Shown piece after piece: positions 27,214 to 35,246 of a stretch of DNA of 43,831 nt. The translations under genes and the position numbers were made by a program. Every line of letters begins with the position of its first letter. Within the stretch, counting starts at the first letter, position 1. Below the pieces are notes generated by a model. That model was not told the origin of the DNA. It did no database searches and saw nothing but the letters and a program-made list of their open reading frames with translations. The DNA is taken from NCBI GenBank assembly GCA_964481035.1, contig CAYZSE010000008.1, forward strand, positions 1 to 43,831, read 5' to 3'. The stretch comes from JAAAPF01 sp964481035. GTDB taxonomy: Bacteria > Pseudomonadota > Alphaproteobacteria > Geminicoccales > Geminicoccaceae.

Positions 27214-28298
27214 GACCGCCCGCCCTCGAGGGTCACCACGGGCGGCCCGTCGCCGGCCTCCAGGCGACCCAGGATCCAGGCCCTCTCCCCGCTCTCGGCC
27301 AGCGCCGCCAGGGCGGTGTCCGCCGCGTCGGCCGGGACGACGCCGATGAGGCCCACGCCCATGTTGAAGGTCCGCGCGAGCGTGCGCCGGTCGAGGCCGC
27401 CGGCCTCGGCGAGCCAGGCGAAGAGCGGCGGCAGCGTGTAGCTGTCGAGATCGAGCCGGGCGGCGAGGCCGCGCGGCAGGACGCGGGGCAGATTCTCGAC
27501 GAGCCCGCCGCCGGTGACGTGCGCGAGCGCGTGCGCGCCGGCCGCGGCGAGCCGCCTCGCCGCGGTGACGTAGAGCCGGGTCGGCGTCATCAGCACGTCG
27601 CCGAGCGCGCGATCGGGGGCGAAGGGGGCCGGAGCCGCGAGGTCGGCGCCGGCGGTGGCGACGATGCGGCGGACGAGCGAGAAGCCGTTGCTGTGCAGGC
27701 CCGCGCTGGCGACGGCGACGAGCGCATCGCCACAGCGCAGACGGTCGGGCCGCGGCAGCAGGCGTGCGCGCTCGACCGCGCCGACGGCGAAGCCCGCGAG
27801 ATCGAAGGCCCCGGGCGGATAGACGCCCGGCATCTCGGCGGTCTCGCCGCCGAGAAGCGCGCAGCCGGCCTCGGCGCAGCCGTCGGCGACGCCCTCGACG
27901 ACGGCGCGCGCGACATTGGCCTCCAGCCGCCCGGTGGCGTAGTAGTCGAGGAAGAAGAGCGGCTCCGCTCCCTGCACGGCGATGTCGTTGACCGACATCG
28001 CGACGAGGTCGACCCCGAGCGCGCGAAAACGACCGGTCGCCTGGGCGAGCAGGAGCTTGGTGCCGACGCCGTCGGTCGCGGCGACGAGGATCGGATCGGT
28101 GAAGCCCGCGTCCTTCAGGTCGAAGAGCCCGCCGAAGCCGCCCAGGCCCTGCATCACGCCGGGCCGCCGGGTGCGCTCGGCAGCGGGGGCGATGGTGGCG
28201 ACGAAGGCGTTGCCCGCCGCGATGTCGACGCCGGCGTCGCGATAGGCATCGCGCGGCGCGTCGGCGGGCTCGGAGCCTGGGGGGGACGCTTGTGTCAT
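27198..28298 (-). CDS. purM: Phosphoribosylformylglycinamidine cyclo-ligase (PurM)
   Basis: A 366-residue AIR synthetase, the fifth step of purine synthesis. Family motifs are PGVMQGLGGFGGLFDL, ILVAATDGVGTKLLLA, the substrate segment AMSVNDIAVQGAEPLFFLDYYA, and ALLGGETAEMPGVY. ATG 28298 is preferred because it gives the usual N-terminus (DAYRDAGVDI preceded by a short leader); an upstream start at 28352 adds unconserved residues. purM overlaps purN. It is divergent from the DUF2066 gene, an arrangement familiar in alphaproteobacteria. Confidence 0.96.
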   Translation of the reverse strand: MTQASPPGSEPADAPRDAYRDAGVDIAAGNAFVATIAPAAERTRRPGVMQGLGGFGGLFDLKDAGFTDPILVAATDGVGTKLLLAQATGRFRALGVDLVAMSVNDIAVQGAEPLFFLDYYATGRLEANVARAVVEGVADGCAEAGCALLGGETAEMPGVYPPGAFDLAGFAVGAVERARLLPRPDRLRCGDALVAVASAGLHSNGFSLVRRIVATAGADLAAPAPFAPDRALGDVLMTPTRLYVTAARRLAAAGAHALAHVTGGGLVENLPRVLPRGLAARLDLDSYTLPPLFAWLAEAGGLDRRTLARTFNMGVGLIGVVPADAADTALAALAESGERAWILGRLEAGDGPPVVTLEGGRSWPRA

Positions 28299-28401
28299 GG
28301 GCGACGACCCGGGTAGTTTGTGTCGGCGGTTGCGGCCCACCGTCGGCGTCACCTACGCGCCCCGCGCCCGCTTGGCAATCAACCACCCGAGACCTCGGAT
28401 C

Positions 28402-29508
28402 ATGCCTCGTTTCGCCCACCCGCCGCGCTCGCGGCCGCTTTTCGTACTCGTCGCGGCGGTCGTGCTCGCGCTCGCTCCAGCGGCGCGCGCGCAGTCCTAC
28501 ACGGTGAGCGACATCGAGGTGAACGCCGCGGCCGGGGATGCTGTCCAGGCGCAGGCCATCGCCCTCGAGGAAGGCCAGCGCCAGGGCCTGCGCCGGCTGC
28601 TCGAGCGGCTCGCCGAGGGTGGCGCGGTACCGAGCACCAGCGGCCTCGACATCGACCGCTACGTGACGAGCTTCGAGGTCTTGAGCGAGCAGGTCGGGCC
28701 CACGACCTACGCGGCGACGCTGACCGTCAACTACGATCGGGGTGCGGTGCGATCGCTGCTCGACCGCGAAGGGGTCGCCTATGTCGCCGAGAGTGCGCCG
28801 CCGGTGACGCTCGTGCCGCTCTGGGAGAGCGACCAGGGGCTGCGCTTGTGGGAGGCCGACAACGCGTGGAAGCGCGCCTGGGACGGCGCGCGCTCCGACG
28901 AAGCGCTGCAGCCCGTCGTGGTGCCCTTGGGCGATTTGCAGGACCTGGCGCTCGTCGATGGCGAGCAGGCGGTGCGTGGCGATGCTGGGTCGTTGCGGGC
29001 GCTGGCCGCGCGCTACGGCACCGACGACGTCGTCGTCGCGCGGCTGCGGGGCAGCGGTGCGCCCGGTGCGCCGCTCGAGGTGCAAGCGCAGCGGATCGGC
29101 GATGCGGGCACGGAGCCCTATCGCGCCACGGTAAGGCGGGATGCCGGCGAGCCGCTGGAGGCGAGCCTCGCCCGCGCGGTCGCCGAGATGCAGGCGGCCC
29201 TCGATGAGCGCGCGCGGCGGCGCGCCACCGTACCGGCCGGCCGACCCGAGCCGCTGGTGGTGAGCGCGACGGTGCAGGGGCTCGACAGCTGGGGCCGCCT
29301 GCTCGGCCTGCTCGACGGGCTGGCCGAGGTGGAGAGCGCGGTGGTGCGCGAGTTCTCCCGCGAGCGGGCGGTCTTCGATCTGCGGGTCCGCGGCGGCGCC
29401 GAGGGTCTCCAGCCGGCCCTCGGCCGCGCCGGCTGGCGCCTGCAGCAGGGCCAGGATGGCTGGCAGCTCGTCCAGGGCACCGCGGCCGCGACGCCGAGCC
29501 CGCTCTGA
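28402..29508 (+). CDS. DUF2066 domain-containing exported protein
   Basis: A 368-residue protein with a signal peptide (FVLVAAVVLALAPAARAQ, cleavage about residue 31) and the DUF2066 layout: SDIEVNAAAGDAVQAQAIALEEGQRQGLRRLLERL, then FEVLSEQVGPTTYAATLTVNYD and VTLVPLWES. Function is unknown in the family; periplasmic location is expected. It heads the conserved alphaproteobacterial order DUF2066, CDP-alcohol phosphatidyltransferase, hdaA, with 11 bases to the next gene. An in-frame start further upstream would bury the signal peptide, so ATG 28402 is used. Confidence 0.85.
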   Translation: MPRFAHPPRSRPLFVLVAAVVLALAPAARAQSYTVSDIEVNAAAGDAVQAQAIALEEGQRQGLRRLLERLAEGGAVPSTSGLDIDRYVTSFEVLSEQVGPTTYAATLTVNYDRGAVRSLLDREGVAYVAESAPPVTLVPLWESDQGLRLWEADNAWKRAWDGARSDEALQPVVVPLGDLQDLALVDGEQAVRGDAGSLRALAARYGTDDVVVARLRGSGAPGAPLEVQAQRIGDAGTEPYRATVRRDAGEPLEASLARAVAEMQAALDERARRRATVPAGRPEPLVVSATVQGLDSWGRLLGLLDGLAEVESAVVREFSRERAVFDLRVRGGAEGLQPALGRAGWRLQQGQDGWQLVQGTAAATPSPL

Positions 29509-29519
29509 GCGGGTCGGCC

Positions 29520-30059
29520 GTGACCGGGTCGCCGGCCCAGGCGCTCGCCAACATCGTCACGGGCGTTCGCCTCCTCTTGGTCGCACCGATCGTGCTGTTG
29601 ATCCTGGACGGGCGGCCGGTCGCCGCCTTGGTGCTGCTGGTGCTGGCGGTCGTCACGGACGCGCTCGACGGTCGGCTGGCGCGGCGCTACGGCACCACTG
29701 TCCTGGGCAGCTGGCTGGACGTCACCGCCGACCGCCTGCTCGTCGGTGCCGTCGTCGCGGCGCTGTGGTGGACCGGCGGGCTGCCCGCCTGGGCGACGCT
29801 GATCCTGCTCCTGCGCGAGGCCGTGATCGCCGCCGGGGCCCTGGTCGCCTACGCGCCGCAGCGACCGATGGAGCCGCTGCTCATCGGCAAGCTGCACACC
29901 GCGTCGGCGTTCCTGCTGATGACGGCCGGCGTCGCCGTCCAGGCGGGCTTGCTGCCTGCGCTGGTGGTGACGCTCCTGGGCGGCGTCGTCGTCGCCACCG
30001 CGGCGACCTCGCTCGCCGCCTATGCCCGGCGCGTCGCCCGGCGGTCGCCCGGTGAGTGA
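29520..30059 (+). CDS. CDP-alcohol phosphatidyltransferase family protein
   Basis: A 179-residue inner-membrane enzyme with about five hydrophobic segments, transferring a phosphatidyl group from CDP-diacylglycerol to an alcohol in phospholipid synthesis. The CDP-OH-P signature reads D-x2-DG-x2-AR-x7-G-x3-D-x3-D (DALDGRLARRYG...GSWLDVTAD); the spacing after AR is seven residues rather than the commoner eight. All four acidic residues are present. PgsA-like rather than proven PgsA; the alcohol is unknown. Starts with GTG 11 bases after the DUF2066 gene and overlaps hdaA by 8 bases. Confidence 0.88.
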   Translation: MTGSPAQALANIVTGVRLLLVAPIVLLILDGRPVAALVLLVLAVVTDALDGRLARRYGTTVLGSWLDVTADRLLVGAVVAALWWTGGLPAWATLILLLREAVIAAGALVAYAPQRPMEPLLIGKLHTASAFLLMTAGVAVQAGLLPALVVTLLGGVVVATAATSLAAYARRVARRSPGE

Positions 30060-30786
30060 GCCGCGGGGCGCCGTCGCCGACCTGGTCGCGGGGCCGCCGC
30101 CGCGGCCGGTCGAGCAGCTGCCGCTCGGCCTCGCGCTCGACGATCGCATGCGCGCCGAGGATTTCCTCACAGCGCCCTGCAACCGGGTCGCGCACGGGCT
30201 TCTCGAGCGCTGGCCCGAGGGACCGGATCCGGTGCTCTTGCTCACGGGCCCCACGGGTTGCGGCAAGACGCACCTCGCCCGGATCTGGGCGCAGCGCCGC
30301 GCCGCCGCGTGGCTGACGCCGCCGCTCGCGGACCTCGAGGAGGGGGAGGTACTGGCGCGCGGCCCGTGGGTCGTCGACGACGCCGAGCGGACCGGCGCGG
30401 AGACGTTTCTCTTCCATCTCGTCAACACCGCCCGGGCGGAGGGGCGAGGGCTCGTCCTGGTCTCGCGCTTCCCCGCGAGCGTCTGGCGACCTCGCCTGCC
30501 CGATCTGCGCTCGCGCCTCCTGGCCGCGCCGACCGTCGCGATCGCCGCCATCGACGACGAGCTGCTGGGCGCGGTCCTCGTCAAGCAGTTCGCGGACCGG
30601 CAGTTGCGCGTGCCGCCCGCGGTCGTGCACTATCTGGTGGCGCGCATGGAGCGCTCGTTCGCCGCGTGCCGCCGGATCGTCGACCTGCTCGACCATCTGG
30701 CGCTCGCGAGCGGTCGGCCCATCACGACCACGCTCGCTCGCGACGTCCTGCGCGCCATGGGCGACGACGCAGCGGAGGAAGGTTGA
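30052..30786 (+). CDS. hdaA: HdaA-type DnaA-homologous replication regulator
   Basis: A 244-residue AAA+ protein of the DnaA/Hda family that promotes hydrolysis of DnaA-bound ATP after loading on the sliding clamp, preventing re-initiation. The N-terminal QLPLGL fits the QL.L.L clamp-binding motif. Walker A is GPTGCGKT; a VVDDAE stretch stands for Walker B. The C-terminal helices replace the DnaA DNA-binding domain. GTG 30052 overlaps the preceding gene by 8 bases, and the next gene follows its stop directly. HdaA naming follows the alphaproteobacterial gene order. Confidence 0.88.
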   Translation: MSEPRGAVADLVAGPPPRPVEQLPLGLALDDRMRAEDFLTAPCNRVAHGLLERWPEGPDPVLLLTGPTGCGKTHLARIWAQRRAAAWLTPPLADLEEGEVLARGPWVVDDAERTGAETFLFHLVNTARAEGRGLVLVSRFPASVWRPRLPDLRSRLLAAPTVAIAAIDDELLGAVLVKQFADRQLRVPPAVVHYLVARMERSFAACRRIVDLLDHLALASGRPITTTLARDVLRAMGDDAAEEG

Positions 30787-31566
30787 ATGGATCTCGGCAT
30801 CACCGGGCGCAAGGCGCTCGTCTGCGCCGCCAGCGAGGGGCTCGGCAAGGCGTGCGCCGCGTCGCTGGCGACGAACGGCGTGGACGTCGTCATCACCGGC
30901 CGGACCCCCGAGAAGCTCGATACCGCGAAGGCCGAGATCGAGGCGAGGAGCGGGCGCCGCGTCGTCACGGTGGCGGGCGACATCACGACCGAACAGGGCC
31001 GCGCCGATGCCCTCGCCGCCTGCCCAGAGCCGGACATCCTCGTCACCAACGCCGGCGGGCCGCCGCCCGGCGACTTCCGCGACTGGACCCGCGCCGATTG
31101 GATCAGGGCGATCGACGCCAACATGCTGACGCCGATCGAGCTCATCAAGGCGACGGTCGACGGCATGATCGCCCGCAGGTTCGGCCGCATCGTCAACATC
31201 ACCTCGAGCGCGGTGAAGGCGCCGATCGACGTCTTGGGCCTCTCCAACGGCGCCCGCGCCGGGCTCACCGGCTTCGTTGCCGGGATCGCCCGCAAGACGG
31301 TGGCTCACAACGTCACCATCAACGGGCTCCTGCCGGGACCCTTCGACACCGCGCGCCTCCGGGGCACGACCCGGGCCGTGGCCGAGAAGACGGGGCGCCC
31401 CTTCGACGAGGTGTTCGCCGAGCGGGCCAAGCAGAACCCGGCGCAGCGCTTCGGCGATCCGTTCGAGTTCGGCGAGTACTGCGCCTTCATCTGCTCGGCG
31501 CAGGCGGGCTACGTCACCGGGCAGAACCTGCTGATCGACGGCGGCAACTATCCGGGGACGCTGTGA
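30787..31566 (+). CDS. Atypical SDR family protein lacking the YxxxK catalytic pair
   Basis: A 259-residue SDR-fold protein resembling 3-oxoacyl-ACP reductases. The cofactor loop is AASEGLG and the VTNAGG motif is present. A serine pair (S140/S141) is retained, but the place of catalytic Tyr and Lys reads S153-N-G-A-R157, so the standard proton relay is missing. The substitution sits in otherwise well-kept sequence (NGARAGLTGFVAGIAR), so it looks like a family trait rather than decay. ATG follows the hdaA stop with no gap, and its stop overlaps the anmK GTG by 4 bases. Activity unknown. Confidence 0.85.
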   Translation: MDLGITGRKALVCAASEGLGKACAASLATNGVDVVITGRTPEKLDTAKAEIEARSGRRVVTVAGDITTEQGRADALAACPEPDILVTNAGGPPPGDFRDWTRADWIRAIDANMLTPIELIKATVDGMIARRFGRIVNITSSAVKAPIDVLGLSNGARAGLTGFVAGIARKTVAHNVTINGLLPGPFDTARLRGTTRAVAEKTGRPFDEVFAERAKQNPAQRFGDPFEFGEYCAFICSAQAGYVTGQNLLIDGGNYPGTL

Positions 31567-32684
31567 CCTTGCGCGTCGCGGGGCTGATGACCGGCACCTC
31601 GATGGACGGCCTCGACGTCGCGCTGTGCGAGGTCGAGGTCGAGGTCGGCGGCGGCTGGCCGCGGATCGCCTGCGCGCTCTCGGGCTTCGCGACGGTGCCG
31701 GTGCCGGCGGTGCTGCGCGAGCGTCTCGTCCGGCTCGACGGGCTGGACCTCGCCGCTCTCGCCGCGCTGGACGTCGATCTCGGCCGGTGGTTCGCCGACG
31801 CGACGGCCCGCGTCTGTGCGCAGCACGGCTTTCGCCCGGAGCTCGCGGGCTGCCATGGCCAGACGGTCTATCACGATCACGGCGAGGTCAGCTGGCAGCT
31901 CGGCGAGCCGAGCTTTCTCGCCGCGGCGCTCCGCTGCCCCGTCGTCCACGCCTTCCGCCAGGGCGACATCGCCGTCGGCGGCGCCGGAGCGCCGCTCGTC
32001 CCGTTCGTCGACTGGGCGCTGTTGCGCAGCCCGACCGAGGCCCGCGTCGCCCTCAACATCGGTGGCATCGCCAACCTCACCGTGCTGCCGGCGGCGGGTG
32101 GCGTGCCGCTGGGCTTCGACACCGGGCCCGGCAACATGGTGATCGATGAGCTGGCCCGACGGGCGACGGGCGGCCGGCTCGCCTGCGATCGTGACGGCGA
32201 CATGGCGGCGCGCGGGCGCATCGACGAGGCGGCGCTCGACACGCTGATGGCCGACCCCTTCTTGCAGACGCGGCCGCCCAAGTCCTGCGGCCGCGAGCAG
32301 TTCGGTCCGGCCTTCGTCGACGCTTGGCTGGCCGCGGCGCCGCCGGCGAGCGAGCAGGACTGGTGCGACCTTTTGGCGCTGGCGACCGCCTTGACGGCCC
32401 GCTCGATCGCCGAGGCGATCCGCGCCCACGCGCCGGACGCCCGGCGGCTGATCGCCGCCGGCGGCGGCGTTCACAATCCCGCGCTCATGGCGGAACTGGC
32501 AAGACGGCTCGGCAATGCCGTCACGGTCGAGACCAGCGACGGCTACGGCCTGCCGGTCGATGCCAAGGAGGCGATGGCCTTCGCCGTGCTCGCCGCCTGC
32601 CGCACGGCGGGCATCCCGGCCAACCTGCCGAGCGCCACGGGCGCCGCACGCCCGGCGCTCCTCGGCTCGGTCGTCGAGGTTTGA
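31563..32684 (+). CDS. anmK: Anhydro-N-acetylmuramic acid kinase
   Basis: A 373-residue AnmK that converts recycled 1,6-anhydroMurNAc to MurNAc-6-phosphate with ATP, in cell-wall recycling. The N-terminal ATP-binding GLMTGTSMDGLDVAL, the segment GCHGQTVYHD, FRQGDIAVGGAGAPLVPFVD, NIGGIANLT and the late GGGVHNPALM are family hallmarks. It starts with GTG overlapping the preceding SDR stop (GTGA). No murQ etherase is nearby. A weak stem with a T-run follows the stop. Confidence 0.94.
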   Translation: MTLRVAGLMTGTSMDGLDVALCEVEVEVGGGWPRIACALSGFATVPVPAVLRERLVRLDGLDLAALAALDVDLGRWFADATARVCAQHGFRPELAGCHGQTVYHDHGEVSWQLGEPSFLAAALRCPVVHAFRQGDIAVGGAGAPLVPFVDWALLRSPTEARVALNIGGIANLTVLPAAGGVPLGFDTGPGNMVIDELARRATGGRLACDRDGDMAARGRIDEAALDTLMADPFLQTRPPKSCGREQFGPAFVDAWLAAAPPASEQDWCDLLALATALTARSIAEAIRAHAPDARRLIAAGGGVHNPALMAELARRLGNAVTVETSDGYGLPVDAKEAMAFAVLAACRTAGIPANLPSATGAARPALLGSVVEV

Positions 32685-32704
32685 CGCGCGAGGCGTGTTT
32701 TTTT
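32684..32704 (+). terminator. Weak terminator candidate after anmK
   Basis: ACGC (32684-32687), a 5-base loop and GCGT (32693-32696) are followed by G and seven T (32698-32704). The stem is only 4 base pairs, so termination may be inefficient. Confidence 0.3.
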
Positions 32705-32733
32705 GCGCAGCAACAAAGTCTTTGCAGTCTGCA
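32703..32733. promoter_or_regulatory. Paired inverted repeats upstream of phaA, possible PhaR-type operator
   Basis: Two palindromes lie 9 bases apart: TTGCGCAGCAA (32703-32713, TTGC-N3-GCAA) and TGCAGTCTGCA (32723-32733). TGC/GCA-rich repeats are the target type reported for the alphaproteobacterial PHB regulator PhaR. They are about 100 bases before the phaA ATG. No phaR gene is in the window, so the match is suggestive only. Confidence 0.35.
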
Positions 32734-32828
32734 GGTGTTCGGACCAAATTGTCATTGGCACCCGCGGATGCTCCCCTTAGGCCGCCTGAAGCGCCCGAGG
32801 GGGGCACGCTAATCATCAGGAGAAGGGC

Positions 32829-34001
32829 ATGACCGACGTCGCAATCGTCGCCGCAGCACGCACCGCAGTGGGCTCGTTTAACGGCACCTTGGGCATGGTG
32901 CCGGCGCACCAGCTCGGCAGCACGGTGATCAAGGCCGTTCTCGAGCGCGCGGGCGTGGAGCCGGGCGACGTCTCCGAGGTGATGATCGGCCAGATCCTCA
33001 ACGCGGCACAGGGCCCGAACCCGGCGCGGCAGGCCTCGCTCGGCGCCGGCCTCCCGGTCGAGACGCCGGCCTACGGCGTCAACATGCTGTGCGGCTCCGG
33101 CCTCAAGACGGTGGCGATGGGCTATCAGGCGATCCAGGAGGGCGACAGCAGCATCGTCGTCTCCGGCGGCATCGAGAGCATGAGCATGGCGCCGCACGCC
33201 GCGCATCTTCGCGCCGGGCAGAAGATGGGCGATCTCAAGTTCGTCGACACGATGCTCAAGGACGCCCTGATGGACCCGTTCTGCGGCTATCACATGGGCG
33301 GTACGGCCGAGAACATCGCCGAGAAGTGGCAGATCACCAAAGAAGAGCAGGACGAGTTCGCCGCGGGCTCGCAGAACAAGGCCGAGGCGGCGATCAAGGC
33401 CGGCAAGTTCAAGGACGAGATCGTCCCCTTCGTCATCAAGAACCGTAAAGGTGACATCACCTTCGACACCGACGAGTTTCCGCGCGCCGGGGTCACCAAG
33501 GAGGGTCTGGGCAAGATCCCGGCGGCCTTCAAGAAGGACGGCACGGTGACCGCTGGCAACGCCTCGGGCATCAACGACGGCGCCGCCATGGTCGTGCTCA
33601 TGCCGCTCGCCGAAGCGGAAAAGCGCGGCCTCAAGCCGCTGGCGGTCATCAAGTCCTGGGCTCAGGCGGGCGTGCCGCCGGAGATCATGGGCACCGGGCC
33701 GATCCCGGCGTCGAAGAAGGCGCTGGAGAAGGCGGGGTGGAGCCCCGACGACCTCGATCTCGTCGAGGCCAACGAGGCCTTTGCGGCGCAAGCGATCTCG
33801 GTCAACCGGGAGGTCGGCTGGGACACCTCGAAGGTCAACGTCAATGGTGGGGCGATCGCCATCGGCCATCCGGTCGGCGCGTCCGGCACGCGGATCCTGA
33901 CCACGTTGCTCTACGAGATGCAGAAGCGCGACGCCAAGAAGGGTCTCGCCACGCTGTGCATCGGCGGGGGCATGGGCATCGCCATGTGCGTCGAGCGCTG
34001 A
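32829..34001 (+). CDS. phaA: Acetyl-CoA C-acetyltransferase (beta-ketothiolase)
   Basis: A 390-residue biosynthetic thiolase condensing two acetyl-CoA to acetoacetyl-CoA. The nucleophilic cysteine is C88 in NMLCGSGLKTV, the catalytic His is H347 in GHPVGASG, and the second cysteine is C377 in CIGGGMG. The EANEAFAAQA motif is present. With the acetoacetyl-CoA reductase 500 bases downstream it supplies 3-hydroxybutyryl-CoA for poly-3-hydroxybutyrate. A perfect intrinsic terminator follows it, so the downstream genes need read-through or their own promoter. AGGAGAAGG precedes the ATG. Confidence 0.95.
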   Translation: MTDVAIVAAARTAVGSFNGTLGMVPAHQLGSTVIKAVLERAGVEPGDVSEVMIGQILNAAQGPNPARQASLGAGLPVETPAYGVNMLCGSGLKTVAMGYQAIQEGDSSIVVSGGIESMSMAPHAAHLRAGQKMGDLKFVDTMLKDALMDPFCGYHMGGTAENIAEKWQITKEEQDEFAAGSQNKAEAAIKAGKFKDEIVPFVIKNRKGDITFDTDEFPRAGVTKEGLGKIPAAFKKDGTVTAGNASGINDGAAMVVLMPLAEAEKRGLKPLAVIKSWAQAGVPPEIMGTGPIPASKKALEKAGWSPDDLDLVEANEAFAAQAISVNREVGWDTSKVNVNGGAIAIGHPVGASGTRILTTLLYEMQKRDAKKGLATLCIGGGMGIAMCVER

Positions 34002-34029
34002 GCGAGCGCTCGCCGACGAGAAGACAGGA

Positions 34030-34059
34030 AGCCGCGCCCTCGCCGGGCGCGGCTTTTCT
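34030..34059 (+). terminator. Intrinsic terminator after phaA
   Basis: AGCCGCGCCC (34030-34039) pairs perfectly with GGGCGCGGCT (34045-34054) around TCGCC, followed by TTTCTC. The 10-bp stem is GC-rich with a short U-tract, the clearest terminator in the window. Confidence 0.85.
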
Positions 34060-34087
34060 CTGTGTGCCCGGCTGAGGAGTGAGCGAG

Positions 34088-34405
34088 ATGCTTTCCTGGC
34101 GGATCGGCTACGATCTCTGGCGCCTGCAGGTCGAGGCGATGACGGTCGCCGCCGGCGCGCCGGTCGTCATCATGCTGCGCACGATGCGCGCCTGGCAGGG
34201 CGGCGGCGATCCTACGGACCGCGAGTGGACGCGAATGGTGAGCGAGAAGATGGTTGCCGCGGGCGAAGCGCAGATGCGGCTGGCGCGCCTGTGGGCCCGG
34301 CCGATGCTGACGGCGGCCGACTACGCGCGGTTCGTCCGCGGGGCGCCGGGCGTCGTCCGGCCCTACAGCCGCCGCGTCCGCGACAACGCCCGCCGCCTCG
34401 GCTGA
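34088..34405 (+). CDS. Small helical protein between phaA and phaB, hypothetical
   Basis: A 105-residue protein I do not recognise. It is predicted largely helical (LSWRIGYDLWRLQVEAMTVAAGAP, WTRMVSEKMVAAGEAQMRLARLW), with a basic C-terminus rich in Arg (RPYSRRVRDNARRLG). There is no signal peptide. Size, amphipathic helices and position inside a PHB locus would suit a phasin-like granule protein, but sequence likeness is not clear. GAGGAG lies 8 bases before ATG 34088; the GTG at 34079 would overlap that site. It lies downstream of the phaA terminator. Confidence 0.75.
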   Translation: MLSWRIGYDLWRLQVEAMTVAAGAPVVIMLRTMRAWQGGGDPTDREWTRMVSEKMVAAGEAQMRLARLWARPMLTAADYARFVRGAPGVVRPYSRRVRDNARRLG

Positions 34406-34517
34406 GGGCGACCATCGTCGATGGCGAACGGCGGCTTGCTCGACCTAAAGCGGATCGCCGATCTCGCATACGACCCGTACAGTGTCCCGCACCGTAGTTC
34501 AACGAGGGGAGGAACGC

Positions 34518-35246
34518 ATGACCGGACGTGTAGCGTTGGTGACGGGCGGCAGCCGCGGGATCGGCGAGGCGATTTCCGTCGGGCTCAAGGAAGCAGGCTA
34601 TAAGGTCGCGGCGAATTACGCCCGGAGCGACGACAAGGCGAAGGCGTTCTCGGAGCGGACCGGCATCCCGATCTACAAATGGGACGTCGCCGACTTCGCC
34701 GCCTGCGAGGCCGGCGTGAAGCAGGTCGAGAGCGATCTCGGTCCGATCGAGGTGCTGGTCAACAACGCCGGCATCACCGCCGACGCGCCCTTTCACCGGA
34801 TGAAGCCGGAGCAGTGGACGGCGGTCATCAACACCAACGTGAACAGCCTCTTCAACATGACCCGCCAAGTCATCGACGGGATGCGCTCCCGCAACTTCGG
34901 CCGCGTCATTTCCATCAGCTCGGTCAACGGGCAAAAGGGGCAGTTCGGTCAGACCAACTACTCGGCGGCCAAGGCCGCCGCGATCGGCTTCACCCGTGCG
35001 CTGGCGGCCGAGGCGGCCGGCAAGGGGATCACCGTCAACGCCGTCGCGCCGGGCTACATCGCCACCGAGATGGTCATGGCGGTGCCGAAGGAGGTGCTCG
35101 ACAGCAAGATCATCCCGCAAATTCCGGTCGGGCGTCTCGGCGAGGCCGACGAGATCGCTCGCTGCGTCGTCTTCCTGGCGAGCGATGATGCCGGCTACTT
35201 CTCGGGCTCGACGCTCAGCGTCAACGGCGGCCTGTTCTACGCCTAG
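34518..35246 (+). CDS. phaB: Acetoacetyl-CoA reductase (PhaB)
   Basis: A 242-residue SDR reducing acetoacetyl-CoA to (R)-3-hydroxybutyryl-CoA with NADPH. The cofactor loop TGGSRGIG, NNAGITADAPFHRM, SISSVNGQKGQFGQTNYSAAK and the C-terminal SGSTLSVNGGLF are close to well-studied PhaB proteins. The catalytic Tyr and Lys are intact. ATG 34518 follows GGGGAGGAACGC. It follows phaA and the small helical protein; no polymerase phaC is in the window. The stop overlaps the stop of the convergent PopA-like gene by 4 bases. Confidence 0.93.
   Translation: MTGRVALVTGGSRGIGEAISVGLKEAGYKVAANYARSDDKAKAFSERTGIPIYKWDVADFAACEAGVKQVESDLGPIEVLVNNAGITADAPFHRMKPEQWTAVINTNVNSLFNMTRQVIDGMRSRNFGRVISISSVNGQKGQFGQTNYSAAKAAAIGFTRALAAEAAGKGITVNAVAPGYIATEMVMAVPKEVLDSKIIPQIPVGRLGEADEIARCVVFLASDDAGYFSGSTLSVNGGLFYA

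Noticed and set aside
26686..28316. Plus-strand readings opposite purN and purM.
   Set aside because: Arg/Ala-rich shadows without motifs; purN and purM are secure.
32755..32773. TTGGCAC...TGC upstream of phaA, considered as a sigma-54 promoter.
   Set aside because: The GG and GC dinucleotides are 11 bases apart instead of the required 10.
31548..33869. A 773-codon minus-strand reading opposite anmK and phaA.
   Set aside because: Low-complexity antisense reading of two certain genes, a result of high GC content.
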